DNA of 64,000 nucleotides from Pedobacter ginsenosidimutans (GCF_001442625.1 NZ_LMZQ01000001.1:496001-560000); one strand, 5' to 3'; positions 8,154 to 17,369 are shown, numbered from the stretch's first letter. The notes: a model not told the origin generated them from the letters alone. Made by a program: numbers and translations.

Positions 8154-8858
8154 ATGAAGAAAATCATCTTTTTAGGATTGGCAATGCTTTTTGCTACCCT
8201 AAGTTTCGCTCAAAACAACCGTAGTACAGCCGAAGTATTTGTGCAAATCGTTAACCCTGGCAAGTATAATGTATATTTAGACGATGAACTAGTTGGATCG
8301 GCCAACGGTAGGTTCCGTTTTTACGATGTATACAATACCGCACCAGTACTATCTATTATTCAGGGCAATACTGTAATCCTGAAACAGAGAATAAGGGTTA
8401 TCCCACAACAACGAATTGTTTTAAGTTTTGAAGATAAACGGTTAATCACCTTAAAGCAGCTAACGATCTATCGAAACAGGCAATATGCCCTTAACGATTT
8501 TGATGGCTATACAGGAGATTACAATACGGGCATTGTTCCTCCTCCACCAGCAGTACCAGAGTTGAACTACAGATTACTTTCTGATGAGGCTTTTCAGACT
8601 TTTTTAAGCCAGTACAAAAAAGAAAGTTTTGATGATGGCAGAACAAGAATGATTAATGTTGTGAGTAAAAACGCCTCATTGCTAAGCGCTCAGGCCAGGG
8701 TGCTTTTAAAATCTTTCGCCTTTGATGATGAACGGTTGAAGGTAGCCCGAAACCTTTACAAAACCGTTGCCGATCCCCAGAATTACTTTACCTTATCTGA
8801 TATTTTTGTTTTTAAATCTAATAAGGACGACTTTTTAAAATACTTGGAGAACCAGTAA
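8154..8858 (+). CDS. Exported DUF4476 domain protein
   Basis: A 234-residue protein with a signal peptide (1-20, ending SFAQ). Residues about 25-110 form a beta-rich segment of the type that binds or presents short loops (NVYLDDELVGSANGRFRFYDV). A linker with four prolines follows, and the last 90 residues are the helical DUF4476 domain (LLSDEAFQTFLSQYKKESFD to the end). DUF4476 proteins are widespread in Bacteroidota and of unknown function. It appears to be transcribed alone, 77 bp after the YjjG gene and 19 bp before the DinB-like gene. Confidence 0.75.
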   Translation: MKKIIFLGLAMLFATLSFAQNNRSTAEVFVQIVNPGKYNVYLDDELVGSANGRFRFYDVYNTAPVLSIIQGNTVILKQRIRVIPQQRIVLSFEDKRLITLKQLTIYRNRQYALNDFDGYTGDYNTGIVPPPPAVPELNYRLLSDEAFQTFLSQYKKESFDDGRTRMINVVSKNASLLSAQARVLLKSFAFDDERLKVARNLYKTVADPQNYFTLSDIFVFKSNKDDFLKYLENQ

Positions 8859-8877
8859 TTCGGCTTATCTTTATTAC

Positions 8878-9390
8878 ATGACGGCTGCAAAAATAAAGGC
8901 ATCGATACATAAAATTGTCGATGCCTATAAATCGAAATTATCTCACTATGCTGAGGATATTTTTCAAACCACCCCGCCCATTGCCGGATGGAGTTACAGC
9001 GAAGTATATTCGCATATTTTCGATTCAAGTTTGCTCTCCCTAATTGCACTTGAACGCGCAGCAAGCGGTAAAGGCGAAAACAAACCCACACTTTTTATTG
9101 TAAAACTGATTTTGCTTTTAGGCACCCTGCCGCCGTCAAAAAAGTATAAAGTTCCGAAAAGACTGGCTGAGCGTATTAAAAAAATCAGCAAAACAGAAGC
9201 GCTCGATTTTATTTTAGAATTTGAAAAAGGCCTTGATGATAATTATCCCGCAATTGCCAACGCAAAAGCCGATTGTAAAACAAAACACCCACGACTAGGT
9301 TACTTAAATGCCAAACAATGGCTAAGATTTATCGAAATTCATTTAAAACATCACCTCAAGCAGTTAGAAAGGATAGAAAAGAGTTTTTAG
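8878..9390 (+). CDS. DinB-like four-helix protein
   Basis: A 170-residue helical protein with the usual DinB-superfamily layout. A first helix pair contains WSYSEVYSHIFDSS with a putative ligand His near residue 47, and the last helix contains EIHLKHHLKQLERI. The three His positions could hold a divalent metal, as in YfiT/DinB thiol-dependent enzymes. The function of this branch is unknown. A weak -7-like TATCTTTA (8866-8873) lies only 4 bp before the ATG. Confidence 0.65.
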   Translation: MTAAKIKASIHKIVDAYKSKLSHYAEDIFQTTPPIAGWSYSEVYSHIFDSSLLSLIALERAASGKGENKPTLFIVKLILLLGTLPPSKKYKVPKRLAERIKKISKTEALDFILEFEKGLDDNYPAIANAKADCKTKHPRLGYLNAKQWLRFIEIHLKHHLKQLERIEKSF

Positions 9391-9435
9391 GCGTAAATTA
9401 ATTTCGCCATATTTGGATAAATTAAATTCAGCGCC

Positions 9436-10053
9436 ATGAAACATGTTTTTTATCTGCTCGCCTTAACTCTACTTTGCGCCTGTAATAGCGAAAAGAAAGA
9501 AACTGCTCAGGCGGTTATTCCAACACCTACTGGAATACAGGGACTGCAAAAAAGCAATACTGCGCAACCCGCAGCGCAAAGTGCCAAAACTAACCTAATT
9601 TTCAATCCGCCACATGGCGATGCCGGCCATACCTGTGCTTTAGCGGTTGGCGCACCATTACACCAAACAGCTGCCGTTCAACCACAAAAAAGCGCTACTC
9701 CACAACCAGTAACTGTTCCGGCGCCTCCTATAGTAAATACATCAAGTAAAAAACTTAATCCTAAACATGGAGCGCCTGGCCACAGATGTGACATAGCTAT
9801 TGGGGCACCGCTGGATAGTAAACCAACACAAGTAGCGACCACACAGCCTGCTGTAGTGAAACAAACTGTAGCGATAAAAACAGGAAAGGGTTTGAACCCA
9901 CCTCACGGCCAGCCTAACCATCGCTGCGATATTGCTGTAGGTGCACCTTTAAACAGCAAACCTGCCCCGGTGGTAAATACTGTTCCTGTATCAACACCCG
10001 AAACCAAAACAACCGAAACAAAAGCGCTGGAGACAAAAAGTGAAGGGAAATAA
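9436..10053 (+). CDS. Lipoprotein with three NPxHGxxxHxC repeats
   Basis: A 205-residue protein with a lipoprotein signal peptide (TLLCAC, lipid-modified Cys16), then low-complexity Gln/Thr/Pro/Ala linkers joining three copies of a 19-20-residue motif. The copies start near residues 56 (NPPHGDAGHTCALAVGAPL), 110 (NPKHGAPGHRCDIAIGAPL) and 155 (NPPHGQPNHRCDIAVGAPL). Each copy keeps two His and one Cys in HGxxxHxC and ends in a GAPL turn. The pattern suggests metal or cofactor binding, or disulfide-linked surface display. I know of similar motifs in other Bacteroidota hypothetical proteins but of no assigned function. A CATATTTG element at 9408-9415 may be its -7 box. Confidence 0.7.
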   Translation: MKHVFYLLALTLLCACNSEKKETAQAVIPTPTGIQGLQKSNTAQPAAQSAKTNLIFNPPHGDAGHTCALAVGAPLHQTAAVQPQKSATPQPVTVPAPPIVNTSSKKLNPKHGAPGHRCDIAIGAPLDSKPTQVATTQPAVVKQTVAIKTGKGLNPPHGQPNHRCDIAVGAPLNSKPAPVVNTVPVSTPETKTTETKALETKSEGK

Positions 10054-10131
10054 TAGTACATATATTATGCACTTAATATTTTGAATTTTCAGCACCTAAC
10101 TTAACGCACATTTTTTTACATCTTTGCGTTA

Positions 10132-11457
10132 ATGAAATTACCCGCCATAAAAGGTTTTGACCAGGAAGCACTACTAAAGTATTTTAAAAATACAGGAATG
10201 CTTTTGATCGGGAAAGTTGGCAGTTTAGGAATAAAAATGCTAACGAATATCGCGGTTGCAAACTATTTGCTCTCGTATGGTAATGGTATTCTCACTACAT
10301 CAATCGCTTATGTTTTTTTATTCGCAGCATTGGCGGGGCTCGGCTTAGATCAGTTTATTGTAAAAGAACTTCACCAGTTTCCGCAAAAAAGGGATCAGAT
10401 CTTAGGCACAGCATTTGGGTTGAAAGCTTTTGCAGGTTTTATGTGCATTCCTTTAATTTCACTTGCATGGCTCATTTATCCACTTGAGGACATCCAATAT
10501 CAATTCATATTATTGCTTTCGTTTGTCGGTGTATTTCAGTCTTTTACTGTAATCGATTCTTATTTTCAATCAGAAGTAAAATCCAAATACATTATGCAGG
10601 TGCAGATTATTGGGAATCTAGTTTCTGCTGCAATAAAAATTATTTTAATCTACACAAATTCGCCAATCAGCTATTTCTTTTTTGCTTTTCTTTTTGATAC
10701 CGTTTTACTTTCTATAGGCTATATTATTACCTATAGCAGAAAAAATAGAAGTATCTTGAATTGGAGATTTGAAAAAACATTGGCTAAAAAACTCTTCTCC
10801 CTTTCATGGCCATTGATCATTTCTGGCATAATGGTTTCAGTTTATATGAAAATTGATCAGATTATGCTTAAGCAGATTTTAGGCGCGAAAGGGACAGCCG
10901 AAGCAGGTGCTTATGCAACAGTGGTCAACTTTAGCGAGGCCTTAAACTTCGTCCCTGTTGCTATCGTTTCATCACTCTTTCCTGCAATTTTAAATGCGAG
11001 GAGAGACGATAAGGAACGTTATCAGAAGAGGCTTCAGAATTTATACGATTTAATGGTTTGGTTAAGCTTAAGTTTTGCCATTTTTATAACTTTTGCCTCG
11101 CCGTTCATTTATAGTTATTTTAAACCAGAATTTGCTGATGCCGCACCTGTTTTGTCTGTTCATGTTTGGGGTTCTGCCTTCATATTCCTTGGTGTAGCAA
11201 GCGGACAGTATTTAATAGCAGAAAATTTTGGCCGCCTAACTTTTATCCGAACAGGGATAGGGGCGGTTGTAAATATCATTTTAAACATTATCCTTATCCC
11301 AAGAATGGGAATGATGGGTACAGCAATAGCTACAGTAATCGCGTACTTTGTTTCAGCCTTTTTTATACTATTTATCCCTAAACTTCGTCAACAAGGTATA
11401 ATGATGTTAAAATCATTATTTTTGGTCACCGCATTTCAAAAAATATTTAAACGTTGA
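10132..11457 (+). CDS. Polysaccharide flippase of the Wzx/MATE-like type
   Basis: A 441-residue integral membrane protein with about 12-14 helices and no signal peptide. The segment order matches the oligosaccharide flippase family: GLDQFIVKELHQFP near residue 65, the charged loop MVSVYMKIDQIMLKQILG near 240, and a late GQYLIAENFGR. Such proteins move lipid-linked sugar units across the inner membrane for capsule, O-antigen or exopolysaccharide. It begins a four-gene plus-strand locus with two methyltransferase-like genes and a glycosyltransferase gene. Its stop codon overlaps the TTG start of the next gene (TTGA), which implies translational coupling. Confidence 0.85.
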   Translation: MKLPAIKGFDQEALLKYFKNTGMLLIGKVGSLGIKMLTNIAVANYLLSYGNGILTTSIAYVFLFAALAGLGLDQFIVKELHQFPQKRDQILGTAFGLKAFAGFMCIPLISLAWLIYPLEDIQYQFILLLSFVGVFQSFTVIDSYFQSEVKSKYIMQVQIIGNLVSAAIKIILIYTNSPISYFFFAFLFDTVLLSIGYIITYSRKNRSILNWRFEKTLAKKLFSLSWPLIISGIMVSVYMKIDQIMLKQILGAKGTAEAGAYATVVNFSEALNFVPVAIVSSLFPAILNARRDDKERYQKRLQNLYDLMVWLSLSFAIFITFASPFIYSYFKPEFADAAPVLSVHVWGSAFIFLGVASGQYLIAENFGRLTFIRTGIGAVVNIILNIILIPRMGMMGTAIATVIAYFVSAFFILFIPKLRQQGIMMLKSLFLVTAFQKIFKR

Positions 11458-12101
11458 GTACTCTTAAAGCATTAACCACATTAATTGCAAAGCCAAGCAG
11501 GCTTAAGGCATTATTATCATACGGACATAAAGGCTACCTGAACAGCATTGGCTGGTTCACGGCTTTTGATAAAAAACAGGCCGTAGACGGGCAAGGAAAG
11601 GCATTGCCATGGGTAACCTATTCGTTTATCGATTTTATTAAAGAACGCATAAACAAAACACAGCATATTTTCGAATACGGCTCTGGCAGTTCTACTATTT
11701 TTTATGCTGAAAGAGCTGGCTCGGTAACTTCTGTGGAGCACGATAAAGGTTGGTTTGATAAAGTAAAAAACACAAGTCCGGCCAATGCTGAGATGATATT
11801 CTGCCATTTGGAAAAAGATGGGGAATATGCCAAAAAAGCAACCTTGCTCGATAAAAAATTCGATATTATTATTGTTGATGGACGCGACCGTGTAAACTGT
11901 TGTAAGTACAGCGTTGATGCACTATCAGAAAGCGGAGTATTAGTTTTGGATGATAGTGAACGTGAAGTTTATAATCCTGCCCGTGTGCTTTTAAAGGCCC
12001 AAGGTTTCAAAGAAATCAGCTTCAGTGGGATTTCACCGGGCCTTTTTTACGAAAAAGCAACCTCAGTTTTTTATAAACAGGATAATTGTTTAGGTATTTA
12101 A
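11454..12101 (+). CDS. Methyltransferase-like protein of a glycan locus
   Basis: A 215-residue Rossmann-fold protein. A SAM-binding-like loop (FEYGSGSSTIFYAE) near residue 75 is followed by TSVEHD, in the place of the acidic motif II, and FDIIIVDGRDR, in the place of motif IV. The domain is compact and may modify a sugar or lipid. The start is TTG at 11454, overlapping the flippase stop codon by three bases. No in-frame ATG lies near, and the overlap itself supports this start. The next gene follows after 13 bp. Confidence 0.65.
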   Translation: MSTLKALTTLIAKPSRLKALLSYGHKGYLNSIGWFTAFDKKQAVDGQGKALPWVTYSFIDFIKERINKTQHIFEYGSGSSTIFYAERAGSVTSVEHDKGWFDKVKNTSPANAEMIFCHLEKDGEYAKKATLLDKKFDIIIVDGRDRVNCCKYSVDALSESGVLVLDDSEREVYNPARVLLKAQGFKEISFSGISPGLFYEKATSVFYKQDNCLGI

Positions 12102-12114
12102 ATCAGTAAGCATC

Positions 12115-12876
12115 ATGTTAAGCGAAGAAGTAAAAACGGCCTACGATAATTTTTATACCAATAGCGATGTAGCATGGAGAATGCTTGGCGCAAAATATAA
12201 AGCACAGAACATTGTTGATGTTTGCAAAGGCTTAAAGCCTAAAAAAGTGCTTGAAGTTGGCGCCGGAGATGGCAGTATTTTACATTTTTTAAATGAATGG
12301 CATTTCGCACCAGAATTGTATGCTTTAGAAATTGCACAAAGCGGTGTCGACATTATAAAAGACCGTAACCTCGCCAGTTTAAAAGAAGCACAAACTTTTG
12401 ATGGGTATAAAATCCCCTATGAAGATGATGCTTTTGATCTGATTATTCTTGCACACGTTTTAGAACACGTAGAACACGAAAGGATCCTAATCCGTGAATT
12501 GAAAAGGGTAGCAAAATATATTGTAGTTGAAGTACCTAAAGATTATCGCTTTGGTGTAGACCAAAGAATGAAACATTTTCTGGATTATGGGCACATTAAC
12601 ATGTACACCCCAACTTCCTTAAGGTTCTTGCTGCAGAGTGAGGGTTTAGAGATTCTAGAAGATAAAGTTTCGATGACTGCACCAGAAACGGTAAAGTTTA
12701 ATGAGTTTATCAATAGAAAAGCACCTAAAACTTTTTCTAAAAACTTAAAAATCGAGCTGGAATACCGGATTAAAAAAACCTTGGGCAATTTGTTTGGGAA
12801 GAAAAAGCAAGAGCAGTTTGCCAATGCATATACCGTATTAACGAAAAAGTCTGACCATAATCTACATATATTTTAA
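12115..12876 (+). CDS. Class I SAM-dependent methyltransferase of a glycan locus
   Basis: A 253-residue methyltransferase. Motif I is LEVGAGDGSILHFL (near residues 45-58), motif II is LYALEIAQSG and the motif IV region is FDLIILAHVLEHVEHE. The HVLEHVEH segment is usual in sugar and lipid methyltransferases of the Methyltransf_11/23 groups. The C-terminal region is basic and helical. It probably modifies the glycan carried by the neighbouring flippase; this is inference from position. A GTCATTTCGA element follows 12 bp after its stop codon. Confidence 0.75.
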   Translation: MLSEEVKTAYDNFYTNSDVAWRMLGAKYKAQNIVDVCKGLKPKKVLEVGAGDGSILHFLNEWHFAPELYALEIAQSGVDIIKDRNLASLKEAQTFDGYKIPYEDDAFDLIILAHVLEHVEHERILIRELKRVAKYIVVEVPKDYRFGVDQRMKHFLDYGHINMYTPTSLRFLLQSEGLEILEDKVSMTAPETVKFNEFINRKAPKTFSKNLKIELEYRIKKTLGNLFGKKKQEQFANAYTVLTKKSDHNLHIF

Positions 12877-12888
12877 GGGTCGGGCGAT

Positions 12889-13014
12889 CGTCATTTCGAG
12901 GGAAGTGCAACGAAGTCGAGAACCACGTAGTGCTCAGCGAAGCTAAATCTTATAGTTTGATTCTTAACATAATTAAAGATTTCTCCATTCCGCGTTGCTC
13001 CAGTCGAAATGACG
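12889..13014. repeat. GTCATTTCGA intergenic element, full copy
   Basis: Bounded by inverted termini CGTCATTTCGA and TCGAAATGACG. The core includes GAACCACGTAGTGCTCAGCG, AGCTAAATCT and CTCCATTCCGCGTTGCTCCA. The copy at 33.8 kb has the same orientation and the one at 14.6 kb the opposite. It lies between two co-directional genes of the glycan locus. Confidence 0.8.
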
Positions 13015-13060
13015 GAGAAACTGAGCAGTTTATTGATAGACTTAATTGATAAAAAACAAA

Positions 13061-13978
13061 ATGCAAAACCTTGCCCCAATAGCGCTTTTCGTATACAACC
13101 GCCCGCAGCACACCGAGCGTACGTTACAATTTCTGCAACAAAATGAGTTGGCTACACAAAGCCATTTATATATTTTTTCCGATGGTGCCAAAACAGATCA
13201 GGATAAAGAAAAAGTTGCTGAAGTAAGAAAAATCATCAAAAAAGTAGATGGTTTTAAATCGGTTAAAGTAATCGAAAGTAAAGCTAATGCTGGCTTAGCC
13301 AATTCGGTAATTGCAGGTGTAACCCAATTAATAGCAGAATACGATCAGGTAATTGTTTTTGAAGATGACCTGGTTACCTCTCCCCATACTTTAGCCTATT
13401 TCAACAATGCTTTAAACCATTACCGCGAAGAGGAAAGAGTAATGCATATAGGGGCCTATATGTATCCCTTAAAAGCAGAGAACCTTTCGCAATCGTTTTT
13501 CTACAGGGCAGCCACAAGTTGGGGCTGGGCCACATGGGGAAGGGCATGGAAAAACTTTGAACCGGACATTAACGTTCTTATCAAACAGTTTGATAAAAAG
13601 AAAAGAACTGCATTTTCGATTGATAATAAAATGAATTTCTGGAAGCAGATGCTCGAGTTTAAGAAAGGAAAAAACAACAGCTGGGCAATTAGATGGTATG
13701 CTTCTATCTTTTTAAAAGGAGGCATCACACTTAACCCATCGCAATCACTCGTTAACAATATTGGCCATGATGGTACTGGCGTGCACTCAGGAATAAACGA
13801 TATTTATAACGTAATTATCAACCCTAAACCCATTGTCGAATTTCCGACCGTAATAGCTGAAGACCCCATCGCATACAAAGCCATCAAGAGTTTTTTGATT
13901 AAACGGAAAGGCAATATGGTTACCCGTGTTAGGCGCTTCGTAAAAGAGAAGCTGGCACAATACTTTTCAAAGAAATAA
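13061..13978 (+). CDS. Glycosyltransferase, GT-A type
   Basis: A glycosyltransferase of about 305 residues. It begins with the nucleotide-sugar-binding strand APIALFVYNRPQHTERTL, and VIVFEDDLVTSP, near residue 105, supplies the acidic metal-binding cluster that replaces DxD. A WGWATWGRAWK segment in the middle is typical of a group of O-antigen and capsule glycosyltransferases related to the GNT-I/family 2 fold. The frame is open from TTG at 13046, but the ATG at 13061 is the better start because five extra residues add nothing. Donor and acceptor sugars are unknown. It probably works with the flippase and methyltransferases just upstream. Confidence 0.78.
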   Translation: MQNLAPIALFVYNRPQHTERTLQFLQQNELATQSHLYIFSDGAKTDQDKEKVAEVRKIIKKVDGFKSVKVIESKANAGLANSVIAGVTQLIAEYDQVIVFEDDLVTSPHTLAYFNNALNHYREEERVMHIGAYMYPLKAENLSQSFFYRAATSWGWATWGRAWKNFEPDINVLIKQFDKKKRTAFSIDNKMNFWKQMLEFKKGKNNSWAIRWYASIFLKGGITLNPSQSLVNNIGHDGTGVHSGINDIYNVIINPKPIVEFPTVIAEDPIAYKAIKSFLIKRKGNMVTRVRRFVKEKLAQYFSKK

Positions 13979-14007
13979 TTAAGCTGATATAGCTCACTGT
14001 TGTAGAC

Positions 14008-14040
14008 AATTAAAAAAAATGACAAACCTTTTTTTAATTG
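14008..14040. terminator. A:T-only hairpin after the glycosyltransferase gene
   Basis: A perfect 12-bp inverted repeat (CAATTAAAAAAA / TTTTTTTAATTG) with a 9-nt loop. It contains almost no G:C pairs, so termination would be weak. It may end the glycan locus or affect the next transcript. Confidence 0.35.
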
Positions 14041-14082
14041 GCCATGTTGCTTTTATACATCGAAACTATAAAATAAAAAAAC

Positions 14083-14538
14083 ATGAAAACGACAACAGCA
14101 ACAGCAGAGGTATTAAACGATCTGGTTCAAATTAATAATGATCGTATTGAAGGTTATGAAAAAGCACGTCAGGAATTAAAAGAGGGTGATGCCGATTTAA
14201 AAACGCTATTTTTAAATATGATTGCCGAAAGTCAAAAATATAAAATGGCTTTGGCTGCAGAGGTAGCTGCATTGGGTGAGGATATTGAAACCGGAACAAC
14301 AAATTCCGGAAAAATTTACAGGGCATGGATGGATGTTAAGGCATTATTTACCGGCCACGACCGTAAAACTGTTTTAAACAATTGTGAGTTTGGAGAAGAT
14401 GCCGCACAAAATGCGTATAAAACGGCATTAGAGGAAGAAGATATCCCTTCAAACATCAGAGATTTAATTGCTGACCAAAAAGCATCGTTAAGAGTATCGC
14501 ATGATGAAATTAAAAGATTACGTGATGCTCAAGCATAA
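14083..14538 (+). CDS. PA2169-family four-helix-bundle protein (DUF2383)
   Basis: A soluble helical protein of 151 residues without a signal peptide. The segment LNDLVQINNDRIEGYEKA at the start, and repeated Asp/Glu/Lys-rich helices to the end, match the DUF2383/PA2169 family, a ferritin-like four-helix bundle often seen among stress-response genes. Its biochemical role is unknown. It stands alone, with its own terminator 22 bp downstream. Confidence 0.8.
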   Translation: MKTTTATAEVLNDLVQINNDRIEGYEKARQELKEGDADLKTLFLNMIAESQKYKMALAAEVAALGEDIETGTTNSGKIYRAWMDVKALFTGHDRKTVLNNCEFGEDAAQNAYKTALEEEDIPSNIRDLIADQKASLRVSHDEIKRLRDAQA

Positions 14539-14559
14539 GTGACCGAGACATAAAAACGG

Positions 14560-14597
14560 AAAAACCTCCTTCGATTCATTATCGGAGGAGGTTTTTT
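14560..14597 (+). terminator. Intrinsic terminator after the PA2169-family gene
   Basis: The stem AAAACCTCC / GGAGGTTTT, with paired TCGA/TCGG bases next to the loop, is followed by a T run. This is a strong rho-independent terminator shape. Confidence 0.8.
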
Positions 14598-14604
14598 GTC
14601 TTTC

Positions 14605-14727
14605 CGTCATCTCGATCCGATAGCTATCGGATGGAGCAACGCGGAACGGAGATATCTATCTATTTAGATTTAGCTTCGCTGAGCACTACGTGGTTCTCGA
14701 CTGCGCTGCACTCTGCTCGAAATGACG
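14605..14727. repeat. GTCATTTCGA intergenic element, full copy, opposite orientation
   Basis: Begins CGTCATCTCGATCCGATAGC and ends GCTCGAAATGACG. The core includes AGATTTAGCTTCGCTGAGCA and CTACGTGGTTCTCGA, the reverse complement of the core at 12.9 kb. It lies between convergent genes (PA2169-family and cphA). Confidence 0.8.
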
Positions 14728-14753
14728 ATTGGTGGCGAAGTAAATTAATGAAA

Positions 14754-17369
14754 TTAAGATTCCAATTCCCGATCTAAATGTTCGGTAACACGTTGGATCG
14801 TATTGTCGATCGTGTTACTTAAAATCGTTAAATAAGAGCCTTTTTTAGCCGTTTCGATCGCGATCTGCAAACATTCGGTGCTTTTATTGTTGATGATGAT
14901 CTCTTTATCCGGATCAACTTCTTTAATACCTTTTACCAGCAGATCAACCAGTTCCTGTTGTTGTCTGCCACGGAGATATTTCTCCTGACAAACATAAATT
15001 TTATCAAACATCTGGGCAGAAATGCGGGCAGTTTCGATAATATCCTCATCTCTTCTATCTCCTGTTGCCGAGATAATGCCTACATGTTCGGTAGCTTCAA
15101 CCCCTTGCAAGAAACCTTTTACGCCATTAAATCCGTCAGGATTATGTGCAAAATCGACCAGTACTTTAAAATCTTTGAACCTGAAAATATTCATCCTTCC
15201 GGGCGTATGTGCTGCAGAAGGGATAAATGTTTCTAATGATAAACGGATATCTTCAGGTTTATAGCCCCATAAATAAGTTGCTAGCGTTGCTGCAAGTACA
15301 TTCTGGATCATAAAGTTTACAGAACCACCGAAAGTTAGAGGAATATGGGTGGCCTTATCCACCCTTAATTTCCAGTCGCCGGTTTTAATGGTAATATATC
15401 CGTTTTCATAAATAGCTGCGATACCGCCTTTTCTACAATGCTCTTTAATTACAGGATTATTTTCATCCATACTAAAATAAGCCACATTACAACGCGCATC
15501 TTTGGCAATGCGAACGCAATAACCATTATCAGCATTCAATACTGCCCAGCCTTTACGGCGTACCGCCCCAATCACAACGGCTTTAACCCGCGTTAAATCG
15601 TCAAGATTATGGATATCAGAAATACCCAGGTGATCTTCCTGGATATTGGTTACTACGCCAATATCACATGCATTAAATCCTAGTCCTGCTCTTAAAATTC
15701 CGCCACGGGCAGTTTCAAGTACCGCAAATTCAACTGTTGGATCTTTTAAAATGAACTCAGCGCTTACCGGCCCAGTGGTATCGCCTTTCATCAGCATCGT
15801 GTTGTGCACATATACACCATCACTGGTGGTAAAACCTACACGTTTACCATTACTTCTGATGATGTGCGCAATTAACCGTGTAGTAGTGGTTTTTCCGTTT
15901 GTTCCGGTTACAGCAATAATTGGAATCTGTGATAATTTTCCCTGTGGGTACAGCATGTCAATAACCGATGCAGCCACGTTTCTAGGCAAGCCTTCGCTTG
16001 GTGCAAGGTGCATCCTGAATCCTGGCGCTGCATTAACTTCCAAAACCACACCTCCGTTTTCGGTTAAGGGTTGGGTAAGATCCTGCGCCATGATATCGAT
16101 ACCACAGATATCCAATCCGATTACCCTCGAAATCCTTTCACATATAAAAATATTCTGCGGGTGTACAATATCAGTTACATCGATAGATGTGCCGCCTGTA
16201 CTTAAATTTGCAGTAGATTTTAAGTAAACCACTTCTCCCTTTTCGGGAATGGTTTCTAAGGTATATTCTTTTTTGGCCAGCAGATCCAAAGTATCCCGAT
16301 CAACAGCAATTTCAGTTAACACATTCTCGTGACCATAACCACGGCGCGGATCTTCATTCTCCTTATCAATTAACTCTTGAATGGTATGAATTCCATTCCC
16401 CTTAACATGTGCAGGATCGCGTTGTGCGGCAGCAATAACTTTATGATCGATTACCAGTACCCTAAAATCGAAACCGGTAATAAATTTTTCTATAATAACC
16501 TTTCTCGAATAGGTTTTGGCGTATTCAAAGGCGGCAACAGCATCTTCCATCGTTTTCACATTAATGGTTGCGCCTTTACCATGGTTGCCGTCAAGTGGTT
16601 TAAAAACTAAAGGAAATCCAACTTTTTTAACGGATGCTTCCAGATCATCAGGATTTGAAATGGTTACCCCAGAAGCCACCGGAATGGCCGCTTCGGTAAG
16701 TAAACGTTTCGTTTCTTCCTTATTGCTGGCAATATCTACAGCGATGCTACTGGTTTTTTCGGTCATGGTTGCCCTAAACCGAACCTGATTTTTACCATAG
16801 CCCAACTGCACCAACGAACTTTTATTCAGCCTGATCCATGGAATACTTCTACTTACGGCTTCCTCCACAATAGAACCTGTACTTGGTCCCAAAGCTTCCA
16901 GCTCACGTATTTCTTTCATCCTGCGGATGTCGTGCTCTAAATCGTACTCTTCGTTATTGATCAGGGCTTCAGCAATTTTAACTGCAGCTTCAGCAGCGTA
17001 AACACCAACCTTTTCTTCCAGATAACTGAATACCACATTGTAAATGCCTTCAGTTTTAGTCTGGCGAGTTCTGCCGAAACCGGTTTCCATGCCGGCCAAA
17101 GTTTGAATTTCTAAGGCAATATGTTCAATTACATGCCCCATCCATGTTCCTTCTTTTACCCGGGTGAAAAAGCCACCTTCGACTCCCTTAGAACAGCGGT
17201 GTGTAAACATGCTGGGTAACAATTTCTCTATCCGCTCGCTAAATCCCTCAATAACGTTGGTTGGTTTTTGCTCCAAATCTTCCAGATCTAAACGCATCTG
17301 GATCAATTTTTTTCGGCTAATTGACCATATGTTTGGCCCTCTTAATACTTGTATGTTTGATATCTTCAT
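14754..17369 (-). CDS. cphA: Cyanophycin synthetase
   Basis: An 871-residue cytoplasmic enzyme that builds cyanophycin, adding Asp to the backbone and Arg to the side chain with ATP. The three expected parts are present: an N-terminal domain (about 1-160), an ATP-grasp domain (about 160-480, with FPLVFKPLDGNHGKGATI and GVVLEVNAAPGFRMHL) and a MurE-like ligase domain. The ligase P-loop GTNGKTTT is at 489-496 and HTPGRMNIF lies near 724. Length and order match characterised CphA1 enzymes. The gene is divergent from cphB, so synthesis and breakdown share one regulatory region. An intact set of this kind is not universal in Bacteroidota. Confidence 0.93.
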   Translation of the reverse strand: MKISNIQVLRGPNIWSISRKKLIQMRLDLEDLEQKPTNVIEGFSERIEKLLPSMFTHRCSKGVEGGFFTRVKEGTWMGHVIEHIALEIQTLAGMETGFGRTRQTKTEGIYNVVFSYLEEKVGVYAAEAAVKIAEALINNEEYDLEHDIRRMKEIRELEALGPSTGSIVEEAVSRSIPWIRLNKSSLVQLGYGKNQVRFRATMTEKTSSIAVDIASNKEETKRLLTEAAIPVASGVTISNPDDLEASVKKVGFPLVFKPLDGNHGKGATINVKTMEDAVAAFEYAKTYSRKVIIEKFITGFDFRVLVIDHKVIAAAQRDPAHVKGNGIHTIQELIDKENEDPRRGYGHENVLTEIAVDRDTLDLLAKKEYTLETIPEKGEVVYLKSTANLSTGGTSIDVTDIVHPQNIFICERISRVIGLDICGIDIMAQDLTQPLTENGGVVLEVNAAPGFRMHLAPSEGLPRNVAASVIDMLYPQGKLSQIPIIAVTGTNGKTTTTRLIAHIIRSNGKRVGFTTSDGVYVHNTMLMKGDTTGPVSAEFILKDPTVEFAVLETARGGILRAGLGFNACDIGVVTNIQEDHLGISDIHNLDDLTRVKAVVIGAVRRKGWAVLNADNGYCVRIAKDARCNVAYFSMDENNPVIKEHCRKGGIAAIYENGYITIKTGDWKLRVDKATHIPLTFGGSVNFMIQNVLAATLATYLWGYKPEDIRLSLETFIPSAAHTPGRMNIFRFKDFKVLVDFAHNPDGFNGVKGFLQGVEATEHVGIISATGDRRDEDIIETARISAQMFDKIYVCQEKYLRGRQQQELVDLLVKGIKEVDPDKEIIINNKSTECLQIAIETAKKGSYLTILSNTIDNTIQRVTEHLDRELES

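Noticed and set aside
8783..9091. Minus-strand frame of 102 codons over the DinB-like gene
   Set aside because: Antisense to a gene with a clear family pattern; no signal, motif or start context.
12891..13079. Minus-strand open frame of 62 codons
   Set aside because: Lies within the GTCATTTCGA element and the start of the glycosyltransferase gene; no protein features.
15646..16227. Plus-strand frame of 193 codons inside cphA
   Set aside because: Long only because the cphA codon use leaves stops rare on the other strand; the frame has no motif.
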